DNA of 64,000 nucleotides from Shewanella sp. KX20019 (GTDB lineage Bacteria > Pseudomonadota > Gammaproteobacteria > Enterobacterales > Shewanellaceae), in contig NZ_CP068437.1 in assembly GCF_016757755.1 (NCBI RefSeq), positions 5,084,001 to 5,148,000 of the forward strand, given 5' to 3'. Positions 1 to 12,630 of the stretch are shown piece after piece. A program made the position numbers and the translations under genes. Each line of letters starts with the position of its first letter. Positions within the stretch are counted from its first letter, which is position 1. Below the pieces are notes generated by a model, which worked only from the letters and a program-made list of their open reading frames with translations, did no database searches and was not told the origin of the DNA.

Positions 1-635
1 TTTACGCTTTATTTTTAAGCGATTAATCCTCAGAAAGAGAGTCTTACACTCCACAGGCCGACTGTAGCCCACCTTGATTTTTACCTGACTTAATTTTACA
101 GCTAACACCAGACAAACCACCAAGACACCATGTGAATAATCAGCCAGATCCACCCTATATTTTAATTAGATCTAAGATGTCTAAAGTCAGATAGGAAAAT
201 ATGAACCTCATAAGCTCCAGCAAAAGTAGGATCCAGTATTCAAAGGAGTATAAAACGACTGTTGCTTATAGAAAGGGAAAGAGAAGTAGCCGTTCACACC
301 TTAAGTGTGCCCTGCGCAGTTAAGATCTAGAGCCTGTGACTCAATTACAGGAGAACACAAACCAATGAACTGTACGTTTATCCTTGTAAAACTCACCTTC
401 CAGCTGCATGAGTAGTAATATCCACTAATTAACAACTGGGTTTATACGTAGGCTTAGAATTAAAAAACACTAGATAGAGGGACACAAAAAGTGGCACATC
501 ACGGTCATGCTAGCGCTCTACTAGATCTAGTTAAATCGTAAAGCTGTTTTAGCTAGCAAGGTGGGGGGATCAAAGATATTAGCTCCCACACAGACGATTA
601 TTCTTGAGTGGAGGTAAACCATAAATCGCAGACGT
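1..635. other. Non-coding region downstream of rRNA operon 1
   Basis: No open frame of useful length, tRNA or recognisable repeat is visible on either strand. The DNA is AT-rich with scattered stop codons. It begins at the window edge, so it could be the decayed remnant of a gene whose other part lies outside. Nothing here can be assigned a function. Confidence 0.5.
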
Positions 636-666
636 AAAAAAAGCCCGTAGCGTTAGCAACGGGCTT
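636..666 (-). terminator. Intrinsic terminator after the 5S remnant
   Basis: Read on the minus strand this is an 11-position GC-rich stem (AAGCCCGTTGC paired with GCTACGGGCTT, one A-A mismatch) with a 4-nt loop, followed by a run of U. It is nearly identical, including about 20 bases on each side, to the terminator at 839-868. The pair therefore appears to be a duplicated 5S-plus-terminator unit. Confidence 0.85.
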
Positions 667-698
667 AATACTCTCTTTCGAGACCGATATTAGAAAAA

Positions 699-782
699 GT
701 CGCGTCAGGAAATGAGCTACTCCTTATTATCCTCCTCAAAGTGGGCACATGGGCATATTGACCACATAGCTATAAATGCCAA
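699..782 (-). pseudogene. Decayed 5S rRNA remnant
   Basis: Both ends resemble the intact 5S gene at 891-1010. The 3' side keeps GGAAATGAGCTACTC against GGAAATGACCTACTC, and the 5' side keeps GACCACATAGCTATAAATGCC against GACCACAGCTCTATGGTTTCC. The middle is about 35 nt shorter and does not align. It lies between two copies of the same terminator, as expected for a tandem duplicate of the 5S-terminator unit that has since lost function. Conserved 5S helices cannot form. Confidence 0.6.
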
Positions 783-838
783 TACTCAGAGTCATTAAAC
801 CCTGCATGTAATGGCTCAAAACCACAAATCGCAGACGT

Positions 839-868
839 AAAAAAGCCCGTTGCGTTAGCAACGGGCTT
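839..868 (-). terminator. Intrinsic terminator of rRNA operon 1
   Basis: A perfect 11-bp stem (AAGCCCGTTGC with GCAACGGGCTT) with a 4-nt loop is followed on the minus strand by six U. It lies 23 bases beyond the 3' end of the 5S gene and is the obvious end of the rrn transcript. A near copy lies at 636-666. Confidence 0.9.
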
Positions 869-890
869 AATACTCTCTTTCGAGAAATTA

Positions 891-1010
891 GGCGCCTGGA
901 AATGACCTACTCTCACATGGGGAAACCCCACACTACCATCGGCGATACTGTGTTTCACTTCTGAGTTCGGAATGGGATCAGGTGGGACCACAGCTCTATG
1001 GTTTCCAGAC
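891..1010 (-). rRNA. 5S ribosomal RNA (operon 1)
   Basis: This 120-nt gene has the gammaproteobacterial 5S pattern. On the minus strand it starts GTCTGGAAACCATAGAG and ends CATTTCCAGGCGCC, so the two ends pair, and it contains the conserved CCGAACTCAGAAGTGAAAC segment. It is identical by eye to the copy at 54407-54526. It is the last intact gene of the operon, 170 bp after 23S. Confidence 0.95.
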
Positions 1011-1180
1011 AAATTTGGCTATTACTTTCAGCTTTTAAAAAGCTAAAGGTAAAAAGTTTAGAAAGCTGATACTCGCTACCGCAAGTAATATTAAATTATT
1101 GAGTCTTACACACACATTAAGTGCTTCTAATTCTGGTTTCTGTCGAAACATCAGTCTCATACAAAACCCATCAGGGTTGT

Positions 1181-4084
<2,904 letters not shown>

Positions 4085-4482
4085 CATACAACCCAAATAA
4101 GTCTCTATGAGAAATAATCGTTGTTTCAAGCGGGTAAGCTCAAAACAGTCGTATCGTAACTAATGGTTTCTACTTTCGCCAAAATTAGAATTTTTAACTC
4201 GTAACCGTTAAGTCACAAGCCAAGACACTTAATGTTTAAGTGTTTAGAACTCAATTTTTTAATTTCGCGCTAATCCTATAAATAACAATACGATAAATCG
4301 TAGCTGCTATCCCTTTCAGATTAACACTATCAGCTTTCCAAATTTTTAAAGAACGATATCACTGCAACAAGGCAGGATATTTTGTCGCTCACCTCAACTC
4401 AATTAAGAGATAAGGAGAACAAGCAATCTGTGTGGACACTCAAACGTATTTGCATACTTCAGATGCGAGTTAGTCGTATAGG
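4085..4482 (-). other. 16S-23S spacer of operon 1, without tRNA
   Basis: The 398-bp internal spacer shares its 16S-proximal and 23S-proximal ends with operon 2. That includes a boxA-like GTTCTTTAAAAATTTGG near 4337-4355 on the minus strand. The central part, roughly 4356-4430, is unrelated and holds no tRNA, whereas operon 2 carries tRNA-Ile and tRNA-Ala at this place. Confidence 0.8.
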
Positions 4483-6025
<1,543 letters not shown>

Positions 6026-6235
6026 AAGTTTTTTGCTTTACCCCGTTAAGAGCAAAGCGGCTCAATGAATTATACTGTTTTTCAAATATCCGAAGATATT
6101 CGAAGTTTACATATTGCTATGGTCACTCAGTGGTTCATTGAGTTAATATTTTTGATTGCCGACATTCCGAAGAACAGAAGGCAATTTCGAATAACTCAAC
6201 ACCTGTGAGTGCCCACACAGATTTGCTTGTCATAT

Positions 6236-6247
6236 TGTTAAAGAGCG
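6236..6247 (-). promoter_or_regulatory. rrn leader boxA antitermination site (operon 1)
   Basis: The minus strand reads CGCTCTTTAACA, one base off the E. coli boxA TGCTCTTTAACA, about 210 nt before 16S. In known rrn operons NusB-NusE load here to make polymerase resistant to early termination. The same element occurs at 60052-60063. Confidence 0.75.
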
Positions 6248-6304
6248 TGACATCAATCTTTCAGATGTCGCCGAAGACGCTAGGTCGTTGGCTTGAGGAG
6301 GCGT

Positions 6305-6332
6305 ATTCTACACTCTCCAGTGTCGGCGTCAA
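6305..6332 (-). promoter_or_regulatory. rrn P2 promoter (operon 1)
   Basis: On the minus strand the -35 hexamer is TTGACG, the spacer 16 bp and the -10 hexamer TAGAAT. A GC-rich stretch follows where a stringent-control discriminator is expected. The identical element is found before operon 2 at 60121-60148. Confidence 0.8.
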
Positions 6333-6519
6333 GAGCTTATTTAAAGAAGTTTTCCAAGCGATGATTTCTTAATCACCCTCGTGAAATCAATCATTACCCG
6401 AAGCCTTTAAAGCGCTTGTCACCTGAGGCTAATTTCCGAAGAAGTTAATCTCTCTAACACTGCTGCAAGTCCCGTACAACCTAAGCTGCTGGCCTGCTGT
6501 GCCGTGTCAGTGGATGCGC

Positions 6520-6547
6520 ATTATAGGGAAATCTAACAAGAGCACAA
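6520..6547 (-). promoter_or_regulatory. rrn P1 promoter (operon 1)
   Basis: TTGTGC, 16 bp, TATAAT on the minus strand, followed by GCGCATC as discriminator. It lies about 190 bp upstream of P2, a little more than the P1-P2 spacing usual in E. coli. Operon 2 has the same arrangement with a different -35 (TTGCGC). Confidence 0.75.
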
Positions 6548-6620
6548 GGGGTTAAATACTAAAAAGTGCAATAAAAATGGAATAAGCTGACCAAGCGGAT
6601 ACTTCTCAAACGATACGTAC

Positions 6621-6643
6621 AAAAAAGGGGCCAAAAGCCCCTT
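6621..6643 (-). terminator. Terminator of the ccmFGH-tlpA-like operon
   Basis: On the minus strand a stem AAGGGGC / GCCCCTT with a short T-rich loop is followed by U residues. It lies about 30 bp after the stop codon of the thioredoxin-like gene and just upstream of rrn P1. It separates the two same-strand units. Confidence 0.85.
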
Positions 6644-6675
6644 CTTATAGTCAATTGATACTCACTCAGTCTCTA

Positions 6676-7242
6676 TTACTGGGTTTGTTCCAAGAAGCCT
6701 TTGATTAACGTTACGGCTTTGTCGTCGTCCCAATCAACAAAGGTACGAACAAATGCGATTAACTCACCTTCTCTATTAAGAATAAATGTGGCAGGTATTG
6801 TATCCAATGGGAATACATCACTTAAGCTCTGCTCTTTATCATAATAGGTAGTGAAGCTTTCCATTCCTAATGATTTAAGGAAGGGCTCTACTTGCTTATT
6901 ACCATCTAGATCTATCGAAACTGGAAGTACTTCGAACTCCGCTGAACCGATCTTATCAGAGAAGCGGCTAATCGCTGGAAGTTCTCTGACACATGGAGGA
7001 CACCAAGTGGCCCACATGTTAACCATAATAACCTTTCCTTTGTACTGACTAAAATCGACAGGTTTTCCCTGCTTGTCTTTAAAAGGAACGGCTTCTATTG
7101 GGAATGGCTTTGGCAGCACGCTAATTTGATCAACACTTGATTGAATTTCCTTTTCGCCTTGCTTTTGCATACCAGGATAAGCTTGCGCATGCCCTGCAAA
7201 CATAAGTGTGGCGACAAAGAATCCAGATACTATGTTTTTCAT
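6676..7242 (-). CDS. TlpA/ResA-like periplasmic thiol-disulfide protein
   Basis: A 188-residue exported thioredoxin-fold protein. An N-terminal signal peptide ends near residue 21 (AHAQA), and the active site WCPPC has its cysteines at 81 and 84. The fold belongs to the TlpA/ResA/CcmG group that reduces disulfides in the periplasm, in other bacteria often those of apocytochrome c haem motifs. Its ATG overlaps the ccmH stop as ATGA, so it is translationally coupled as last gene of ccmF-ccmG-ccmH. It is a second thioredoxin in the operon besides CcmG and differs from it in active site (CPPC against CPSC) and in having a cleavable signal. Position suggests a Ccm accessory role, such as partner or back-up to CcmG-CcmH; this is inference. 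Confidence 0.85.
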   Translation of the reverse strand: MKNIVSGFFVATLMFAGHAQAYPGMQKQGEKEIQSSVDQISVLPKPFPIEAVPFKDKQGKPVDFSQYKGKVIMVNMWATWCPPCVRELPAISRFSDKIGSAEFEVLPVSIDLDGNKQVEPFLKSLGMESFTTYYDKEQSLSDVFPLDTIPATFILNREGELIAFVRTFVDWDDDKAVTLIKGFLEQTQ

Positions 7243-7721
7243 TTATTCTCTCGCTTCAAAAGACGATCAAGCTCTTGCTGATCTTCCGAAGTTAGCTCAT
7301 CGGTATTGGCTTCTGCAATACGCTGTTTGCGTATAAATAGGAAACCAATTAAACCACCAAATAGTAATAAACCAATAGGGCCTAACCAAAGAACATAGGT
7401 CTTGGCTTCCATTCTTGGCTTATAAAGCACAAACTCGCCATAACGACTTGTCATAAACTCTACAATCTCGTCATCACCTTTACCTTCATCGACCATTTCG
7501 TATACTTCTAAACGAAGATCTTGGGCAACTGGTGAGTTCGAATCAACCAAGTTTTGATTTTGACACTGGGGACAGCGTAGTGAATGTGCTAAAGATAGTG
7601 CACGTTTTTGGTTTTCGGGAGACTTAAATTCATAAGTATCCACTGGTGTAGCATTAGCAACTGATGCCATGCTCAGCAATAAAACAAAAGCTGATAGACC
7701 CTTAATTAATGTCTTTATCAT
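7239..7721 (-). CDS. ccmH: Cytochrome c maturation protein CcmH
   Basis: A 160-residue periplasmic thioreductase anchored in the inner membrane. In System I it works with CcmG and CcmF-CcmI to keep the apocytochrome CXXCH cysteines reduced and hand the polypeptide to the ligase. A signal or anchor segment lies at 5-24, the family motif LRCPQC at 48-53 has redox cysteines C50 and C53, and one membrane helix lies at about 109-130. This is the short CcmH form; the TPR part is the separate ccmI. A start 22 codons further upstream is possible, but the ATG at 7721 overlaps the ccmG stop by 4 bp and begins the signal sequence directly. Confidence 0.93.
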   Translation of the reverse strand: MIKTLIKGLSAFVLLLSMASVANATPVDTYEFKSPENQKRALSLAHSLRCPQCQNQNLVDSNSPVAQDLRLEVYEMVDEGKGDDEIVEFMTSRYGEFVLYKPRMEAKTYVLWLGPIGLLLFGGLIGFLFIRKQRIAEANTDELTSEDQQELDRLLKRENK

Positions 7722-8272
7722 GATGCACCATCCTTTGCTGCTTCTGCTTGTAACTCTTGAACCATAGGATATAGCGTTTCTTTCCAAATACGAGAGTCGA
7801 TAGGACCCGCATATCGGTAGCGAATAATCCCTTTATGGTCGACAAGGAAGCTTTCTGGAGCACCGTAGACACCGAGGTCTAACCCAAGACGGCCATTGTG
7901 GTCATATATATTGATAGTATATGGATTACCTTCGCGGCTTAACTCGCGAATGGCCAATGCTCGTTCATCACGATAGTTGATACCATATATAGGTAAAATA
8001 TTTTTGCGCGCCAATGTCATTAAAAAAGGATGCTCATACTTACATGAGGGACACCAAGTCGCCCATACGTTAAGTAGCGATACTTTCCCTTTAAGTGTCT
8101 CATTAGTCAAAGTTTCCCCTGACTTTTCCAGAACCTCTAATTGGAAAGCCGGGATAGGCTTTCCCTCTAGAGCTGAATCGAGTTTTTGAGGGTTAAGGAA
8201 GAGTCCCTTATAAAGGAACACTCCCATACCTAAAAACACAACTAGTGGAATAAATAAAACTAGCTTTTTCAT
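7718..8272 (-). CDS. ccmG: Thiol:disulfide interchange protein CcmG (DsbE)
   Basis: A 184-residue membrane-anchored thioredoxin-like protein facing the periplasm. It reduces CcmH or apocytochrome c so that haem can be attached. There is one N-terminal helix at 3-20, the active site WCPSC has cysteines at 74 and 77, and the cis-proline loop GAPES is near 137-141. It lies 17 bp after ccmF and overlaps ccmH, so the three are one transcription unit. The CPSC dipeptide and the FLVD segment fit CcmG rather than a general thioredoxin. Confidence 0.93.
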   Translation of the reverse strand: MKKLVLFIPLVVFLGMGVFLYKGLFLNPQKLDSALEGKPIPAFQLEVLEKSGETLTNETLKGKVSLLNVWATWCPSCKYEHPFLMTLARKNILPIYGINYRDERALAIRELSREGNPYTINIYDHNGRLGLDLGVYGAPESFLVDHKGIIRYRYAGPIDSRIWKETLYPMVQELQAEAAKDGAS

Positions 8273-8289
8273 ACTTACCTTAATTCCAA

Positions 8290-10269
8290 TTATGCAGTTG
8301 CTAATTTGTCACTTTTTTCTGCAGCGTTTTTATCAGTACTACCAGCTTTAACTCGGTAACGCTTATCTGATGCAGCAAAGAAACCGCCAACCATCATAAA
8401 GATAGATCCGAACCATAACCAGCGAACAAACGGCTTATAGTTAAGACGAACCGCAAACTCTGTGCGACTGATAGGGTCGCCCATAGTGACATAAAGGTCG
8501 CGGAATAAGCCCCAATCGATACCTGCCTCAGTCATGTCCATTGTACGAACATTATATTGACGGCGATCAGGTTTCAATAATGTGACGTAATCGTCACCTT
8601 GGTAAACTTCGATCTGGCCTTGTTGCGCAGTATAGTTCGGACCCACTACGTTTTTGGTCTCAACATACTTGAAGGTATATCCCGCAAGCTCTTGAGAAAT
8701 ACCAGGCCCCATGCGCACACTCTTCTCAATAGAGTAGTTAGAGACCATAGTTGCACCCATAACTGACACTGCGATACCTAAATGGGCAATAAGCATACCC
8801 ATCTGGCTACGACCTAAGCGCGTCATATCAACAGCACCTTCTTTGGTCTTAACCATATTGTAGGCCGCTCTAAATGTCATAAGCGTTACCCAAGTTGCAG
8901 TACCGGTACCTAACACTACCCAGATATTAAACTGACCATCAGCGATGAACGGTGCAGCTAAACCAACAACTGCAGCGACGACAGCAGGGATCATAAGTTG
9001 ACGTTTCAACTCACCATCTTTTGACTTCTTCCAACGGATCACTGGGCCAATACCCATGAAACCAAACAGTACTAGTACAATTGGAACGAATACTGCGTTG
9101 AAATATGGAGGTCCAACTGAGATCTTACCCATACCTAAAGCATCGATAAGTAGCGGATAAAGAGTACCTAGTAAAACAGTACCACAAGCTACGGTGAGCA
9201 ATAGGTTACAGACCAACAGCATGGTCTCTTTTGACTTAAGCTGGAAACGCGCGGGGCTTTTCATCTCACTTGCTCGGAAGGCAAACAACGTGAGTGAACC
9301 ACCCACTGCCAACCCTAGTAGTAGCAGGATGAACATACCTCGACTTGGATCTGCCGCAAATGAGTGCACAGATGTTAGTACGCCTGAACGTACAATAAAG
9401 GTACCGAGTAAACTCAGTGAGAAAGCAAAAATCGATAATAGAACGGTCCAGTTACGGAATGCGCCACGCTTTTCAGTCACAATAAGCGAGTGAACAAGCG
9501 CTGTACCTATCAACCAAGGCATAAATGATGCGTTCTCGACTGGATCCCAGAACCACCAACCACCCCAACCAAGCTCATAATATGCCCACCAAGAACCGAG
9601 TGCGATACCACCAGTAAGGAATACCCAAGCAGCCAATGTCCATGGACGACTCCAGCGAGCCCATGCAGAATCCAAACGCCCACTCATTAGTGCAGCAATT
9701 GCAAATGCAAAGCTAACTGAGAAGCCAACATAACCTAGATACAACATTGGCGGGTGGAAGATTAAGCCTACATCCTGCAGCATTGGATTAAGGTCACGCC
9801 CCTCCATAGGGATAGGGAATAATCGTTCAAACGGACTAGATGTCAACAACATAAATAGCGTGAAGCCAATCAATATCATGGCTAATACGGCAAGTACGCG
9901 TGCGGTAAAGACCTCTTCTAAGCCTTTACTAAACAATGCGACTGCGGCAGCCCAAGCTGATAATGAGAAAACCCAAAACAGCAATGAACCTTCATGGCCA
10001 CCCCAAACTGCAGCAATCTTAAAGAAGATTGGCAGTTCAGAGTTTGAATGATGCGCTACATAAGCGATAGAAAAATCGTCGACGGCAAAACTGTAACCGA
10101 GCACGACAACGGAAAATAGAATAAAGAAAAACATTCCGTATGTTAATGGCCAAGCATAGCGCACCAAATACTGGTCTTTGCGAGCTACACCTACTAATGG
10201 GACGATGGCTAGAAGCATGGCAAATGCCAAGCCTATAATCAGCGAAAAGTGTCCTAATTCTGGGATCAT
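8290..10269 (-). CDS. ccmF: Cytochrome c haem lyase subunit CcmF
   Basis: A 659-residue polytopic inner-membrane protein, the ligase core that transfers haem from holo-CcmE to apocytochrome c. The haem-handling WWD signature WGGWWFWDP is at 235-243, with conserved histidines around it (HPP at 172). About fourteen hydrophobic helices and a large C-terminal periplasmic section match the family's usual 650-660 residues. It is the first gene of a minus-strand operon with ccmG, ccmH and a TlpA-like protein, and it diverges from ccmI across 432 bp. Confidence 0.96.
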   Translation of the reverse strand: MIPELGHFSLIIGLAFAMLLAIVPLVGVARKDQYLVRYAWPLTYGMFFFILFSVVVLGYSFAVDDFSIAYVAHHSNSELPIFFKIAAVWGGHEGSLLFWVFSLSAWAAAVALFSKGLEEVFTARVLAVLAMILIGFTLFMLLTSSPFERLFPIPMEGRDLNPMLQDVGLIFHPPMLYLGYVGFSVSFAFAIAALMSGRLDSAWARWSRPWTLAAWVFLTGGIALGSWWAYYELGWGGWWFWDPVENASFMPWLIGTALVHSLIVTEKRGAFRNWTVLLSIFAFSLSLLGTFIVRSGVLTSVHSFAADPSRGMFILLLLGLAVGGSLTLFAFRASEMKSPARFQLKSKETMLLVCNLLLTVACGTVLLGTLYPLLIDALGMGKISVGPPYFNAVFVPIVLVLFGFMGIGPVIRWKKSKDGELKRQLMIPAVVAAVVGLAAPFIADGQFNIWVVLGTGTATWVTLMTFRAAYNMVKTKEGAVDMTRLGRSQMGMLIAHLGIAVSVMGATMVSNYSIEKSVRMGPGISQELAGYTFKYVETKNVVGPNYTAQQGQIEVYQGDDYVTLLKPDRRQYNVRTMDMTEAGIDWGLFRDLYVTMGDPISRTEFAVRLNYKPFVRWLWFGSIFMMVGGFFAASDKRYRVKAGSTDKNAAEKSDKLATA

Positions 10270-10701
10270 TGGTTTTCCTCAGTCCTAAATCATGTATTGA
10301 TAAGCATACGCTAATATCATTACATACGAGTCCGTAGTTAACACTACTAAAAAGGGTACAAATTTAGCTCAGTTTAGTGTTTGCTATTGTTCCTGTCTGC
10401 CTATTTCGTACAAATATGGGTGACCTGTCTCATTCTTCCCCTATCTTAGTACGAGCAACACATAAACAGTTGATCAAAAAAACCACCACTAACTGAGCTG
10501 ATTGAGTGTGATTTTTAAGTCTGACTCAGAAAGTTCCACTAAGTTTCGAGTTCTTTTGCAAATAAAATCAATCTGTGAACAAGTACGCAACTATGACCAT
10601 TTCAGGTTATATTACTGTTCAATGAATAATCTTTACGTATAATCTTACCCCTAGTTCAGCGGTGAATCCGCTTTTTCGCAAACTAAAGTGAAATAGACAT
10701 A
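10270..10701. promoter_or_regulatory. Divergent ccmF / ccmI intergenic region
   Basis: This 432-bp stretch has no convincing gene and must hold the promoters of two divergent ccm units. A TATAAT at 10638-10643 sits 59 bp before the ccmI ATG, but its -35 is poor. That suggests an activator-dependent promoter. No equally good minus-strand promoter for ccmF is obvious. Confidence 0.45.
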
Positions 10702-11955
10702 ATGACCACATTCTGGATCTTGATAGCCTTATTTGTGTTGGTCAGCCTAGCGCTGATTTGGTTTCCACATTTTCGTCAGCAACAAATGCTGCAGACGGAA
10801 GAAGCCGGTGTTCGTAGAAGCACTAACTTAGAATTATTTACCGAGCGTCTCTCTGTATTAGAGAAAGAAGTCAGCGAAGAGTTACTTGATCAAGCTGAAT
10901 TCGATGCACTTAAGAAAGAGCTTGAAATAAGCCTACTTCAAGATATGAAGCAGGGTGATGACGAATCTCTTGTCAATAAAGTTAAGCCTAAGGGAATAGT
11001 ATGGCCGGCAGTGATGTCTGCGGTAATACTTGGCATCAGTGGTTATATGTATTCAACATTGGGTGCTTATGAAAACTTAGACAAACCTATGACAGCTAAT
11101 CAACCACACGCAGGCATGGATACAGCTCAAATAATGTCACAGCGTGTGCAGATGATGGAAGCTCAGGCCCAAGCTGAACCCGATAATAGTCAGCTATGGT
11201 TTAGTCTTGGCCACACATATATCTCAGCTAACCGTTATGACGATGCTATAAGAGCCTTCGACAAAACAATGGAGTTGGTTGGCGTACATGCTGAGCTATT
11301 GGGGCCTAAAGCAACCGCTTTATACTACCGCTCTAATCAGCAGATGACTCCCGCGGTTCAAGCGTTGATTGATCAATCTCTGGCGCTAGATGAGTCTGAC
11401 CCTTCAACATTACTGCTTGTAGGTATGGATTCTTTCTTCTCAGCAGAATATCAAACAGCTATCGATGCATGGCAACTAATTTTAGACAGCGAACGTAAAG
11501 ATGTTGACCGTAGTGCCATCATCAATGCTATCGACAGCGCTAAGATGAGAATGGAATCTGATGGCACTATGCCTAATGATGATGCGCATAAGAATGTGAA
11601 GCCTAAATCAATCGCCAAGACTGTCACCATTGAAGTTTCAATCTCTCCAGACCTTCAAGCTCAAGTGGCTAGCACCGATATGTTATTCATCTTCGCTCGC
11701 TCTACAGAGGGGCCAAAGGTTCCTTTAGCAGCAACAAAAGTCTCTGCTGAATCATTGCCAGCAACGATTACACTTGATGACAGCACTAACATGGGCGGTA
11801 ACGTTAAGTTAAGTGATGCTAAAGCGGTTGAAGTCATTGCAGTGCTATCTAAGCATGGTAGTGTTAAGCCGCAAGCGGGTGACATTCAAGGTAAGCTTTC
11901 AATGGTGAAGGTAGGTGATACTGGGCAACTTATTCTTGATACCCAAGTTCAATAA
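10702..11955 (+). CDS. ccmI: Cytochrome c maturation protein CcmI
   Basis: A 417-residue membrane protein that holds apocytochrome c C-termini and presents them to CcmF-CcmH. Two membrane helices (about 3-20 and 95-113) flank a cytoplasmic helical loop. A periplasmic TPR region follows, with the repeat-like segment LWFSLGHTYISANRYDDAI near 168-186, and then a beta-rich C-terminal domain at about 310-417. The latter is typical of proteobacterial CcmI. It stands alone on the plus strand, divergent from ccmF, and ends 18 bp before a shared bidirectional terminator with scyA. Confidence 0.9.
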   Translation: MTTFWILIALFVLVSLALIWFPHFRQQQMLQTEEAGVRRSTNLELFTERLSVLEKEVSEELLDQAEFDALKKELEISLLQDMKQGDDESLVNKVKPKGIVWPAVMSAVILGISGYMYSTLGAYENLDKPMTANQPHAGMDTAQIMSQRVQMMEAQAQAEPDNSQLWFSLGHTYISANRYDDAIRAFDKTMELVGVHAELLGPKATALYYRSNQQMTPAVQALIDQSLALDESDPSTLLLVGMDSFFSAEYQTAIDAWQLILDSERKDVDRSAIINAIDSAKMRMESDGTMPNDDAHKNVKPKSIAKTVTIEVSISPDLQAQVASTDMLFIFARSTEGPKVPLAATKVSAESLPATITLDDSTNMGGNVKLSDAKAVEVIAVLSKHGSVKPQAGDIQGKLSMVKVGDTGQLILDTQVQ

Positions 11956-11972
11956 TCACAAATTTCACGCAT

Positions 11973-12000
11973 AAAAAAACCGGCTTAAGCCGGTTTTTTT
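11973..12000. terminator. Bidirectional terminator between ccmI and scyA
   Basis: A perfect 28-bp palindrome made of seven A, ACCGGCTT-type arms and seven T gives a strong hairpin with a U run on either strand. It lies between two convergent genes and can end both transcripts. Confidence 0.92.
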
Positions 12001-12015
12001 ATATCAGCAAAAAGC

Positions 12016-12309
12016 TTACTTTGACATAAACTCAATTGCTTTCTTGTAATCTTCATCTGAACAATCAGTACACATTCCACCTGGTGGCATTGCGTTTAGT
12101 CCAGATTTAACGCTTGATACTAGCGCGTCAGCACCCTTAGCCAAACGAGGCTCCCATGCAGCAGCATCATGTGCTTTTGGAGCACCAGCAACACCCATGC
12201 TGTGACAAACTTGACATGCCTTGTCATAGACTGCTTTGCCGTCTTGGGCAAATGCACTTGTTGACAAAGTTAACGCTGCGACTGCAGTCAGTGCTAATAA
12301 TTTTTTCAT
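12016..12309 (-). CDS. scyA: Small monohaem cytochrome c5 (ScyA)
   Basis: A 97-residue periplasmic c-type cytochrome. The signal peptide MKKLLALTAVAALTLSTSA is cleaved after about residue 21. One haem motif, CQVCH, is at about 36-40, and the axial methionine is probably in NAMPPGG. The paired cysteines in GGMCTDC are typical of the cytochrome c5 group. In Shewanella this protein shuttles electrons between periplasmic partners such as the cbb3 oxidase and cytochrome c peroxidase. It sits inside the ccm locus, whose products mature it. The ATG at 12309 starts the signal peptide; a start ten codons upstream is less likely. Confidence 0.9.
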   Translation of the reverse strand: MKKLLALTAVAALTLSTSAFAQDGKAVYDKACQVCHSMGVAGAPKAHDAAAWEPRLAKGADALVSSVKSGLNAMPPGGMCTDCSDEDYKKAIEFMSK

Positions 12310-12421
12310 TTTATAGGTTCCTAATGCAAATTCTAACAAGGCTCACGCTGCCCTTATAGAATGCGGCAGACTTATTTTAGCTCGGCTAGATTACTACAAA
12401 CTTCACCAAATGGCATCTATT

Positions 12422-12437
12422 TGTGATTTAAATCGCG
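12422..12437. promoter_or_regulatory. Possible CRP-type site between scyA and ccmA
   Basis: TGTGATTTAAATCGCG matches TGTGA-N6-TCACA fully in the left arm and in three of five bases in the right arm. It lies 113 bp upstream of scyA and about 194 bp upstream of ccmA, in the divergent promoter region. CRP control of respiratory cytochromes is established in Shewanella. This particular site is only a candidate. Confidence 0.35.
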
Positions 12438-12630
12438 TTAAAGACTGTTTAACAAGACATCAATCTCAAAAACGTTAATATATTAGCAAATGTTTAAAAA
12501 GTTCCTAAAAAGTTTCTAATATTGGAACTACATCATATTGCTGACACTTAACACCACGCCACACTAAACGCTTGAAAGTCTATGTGTTAGTATTACTTGT
12601 GTTTTTATACAGCATGATATAGAGGACTCA

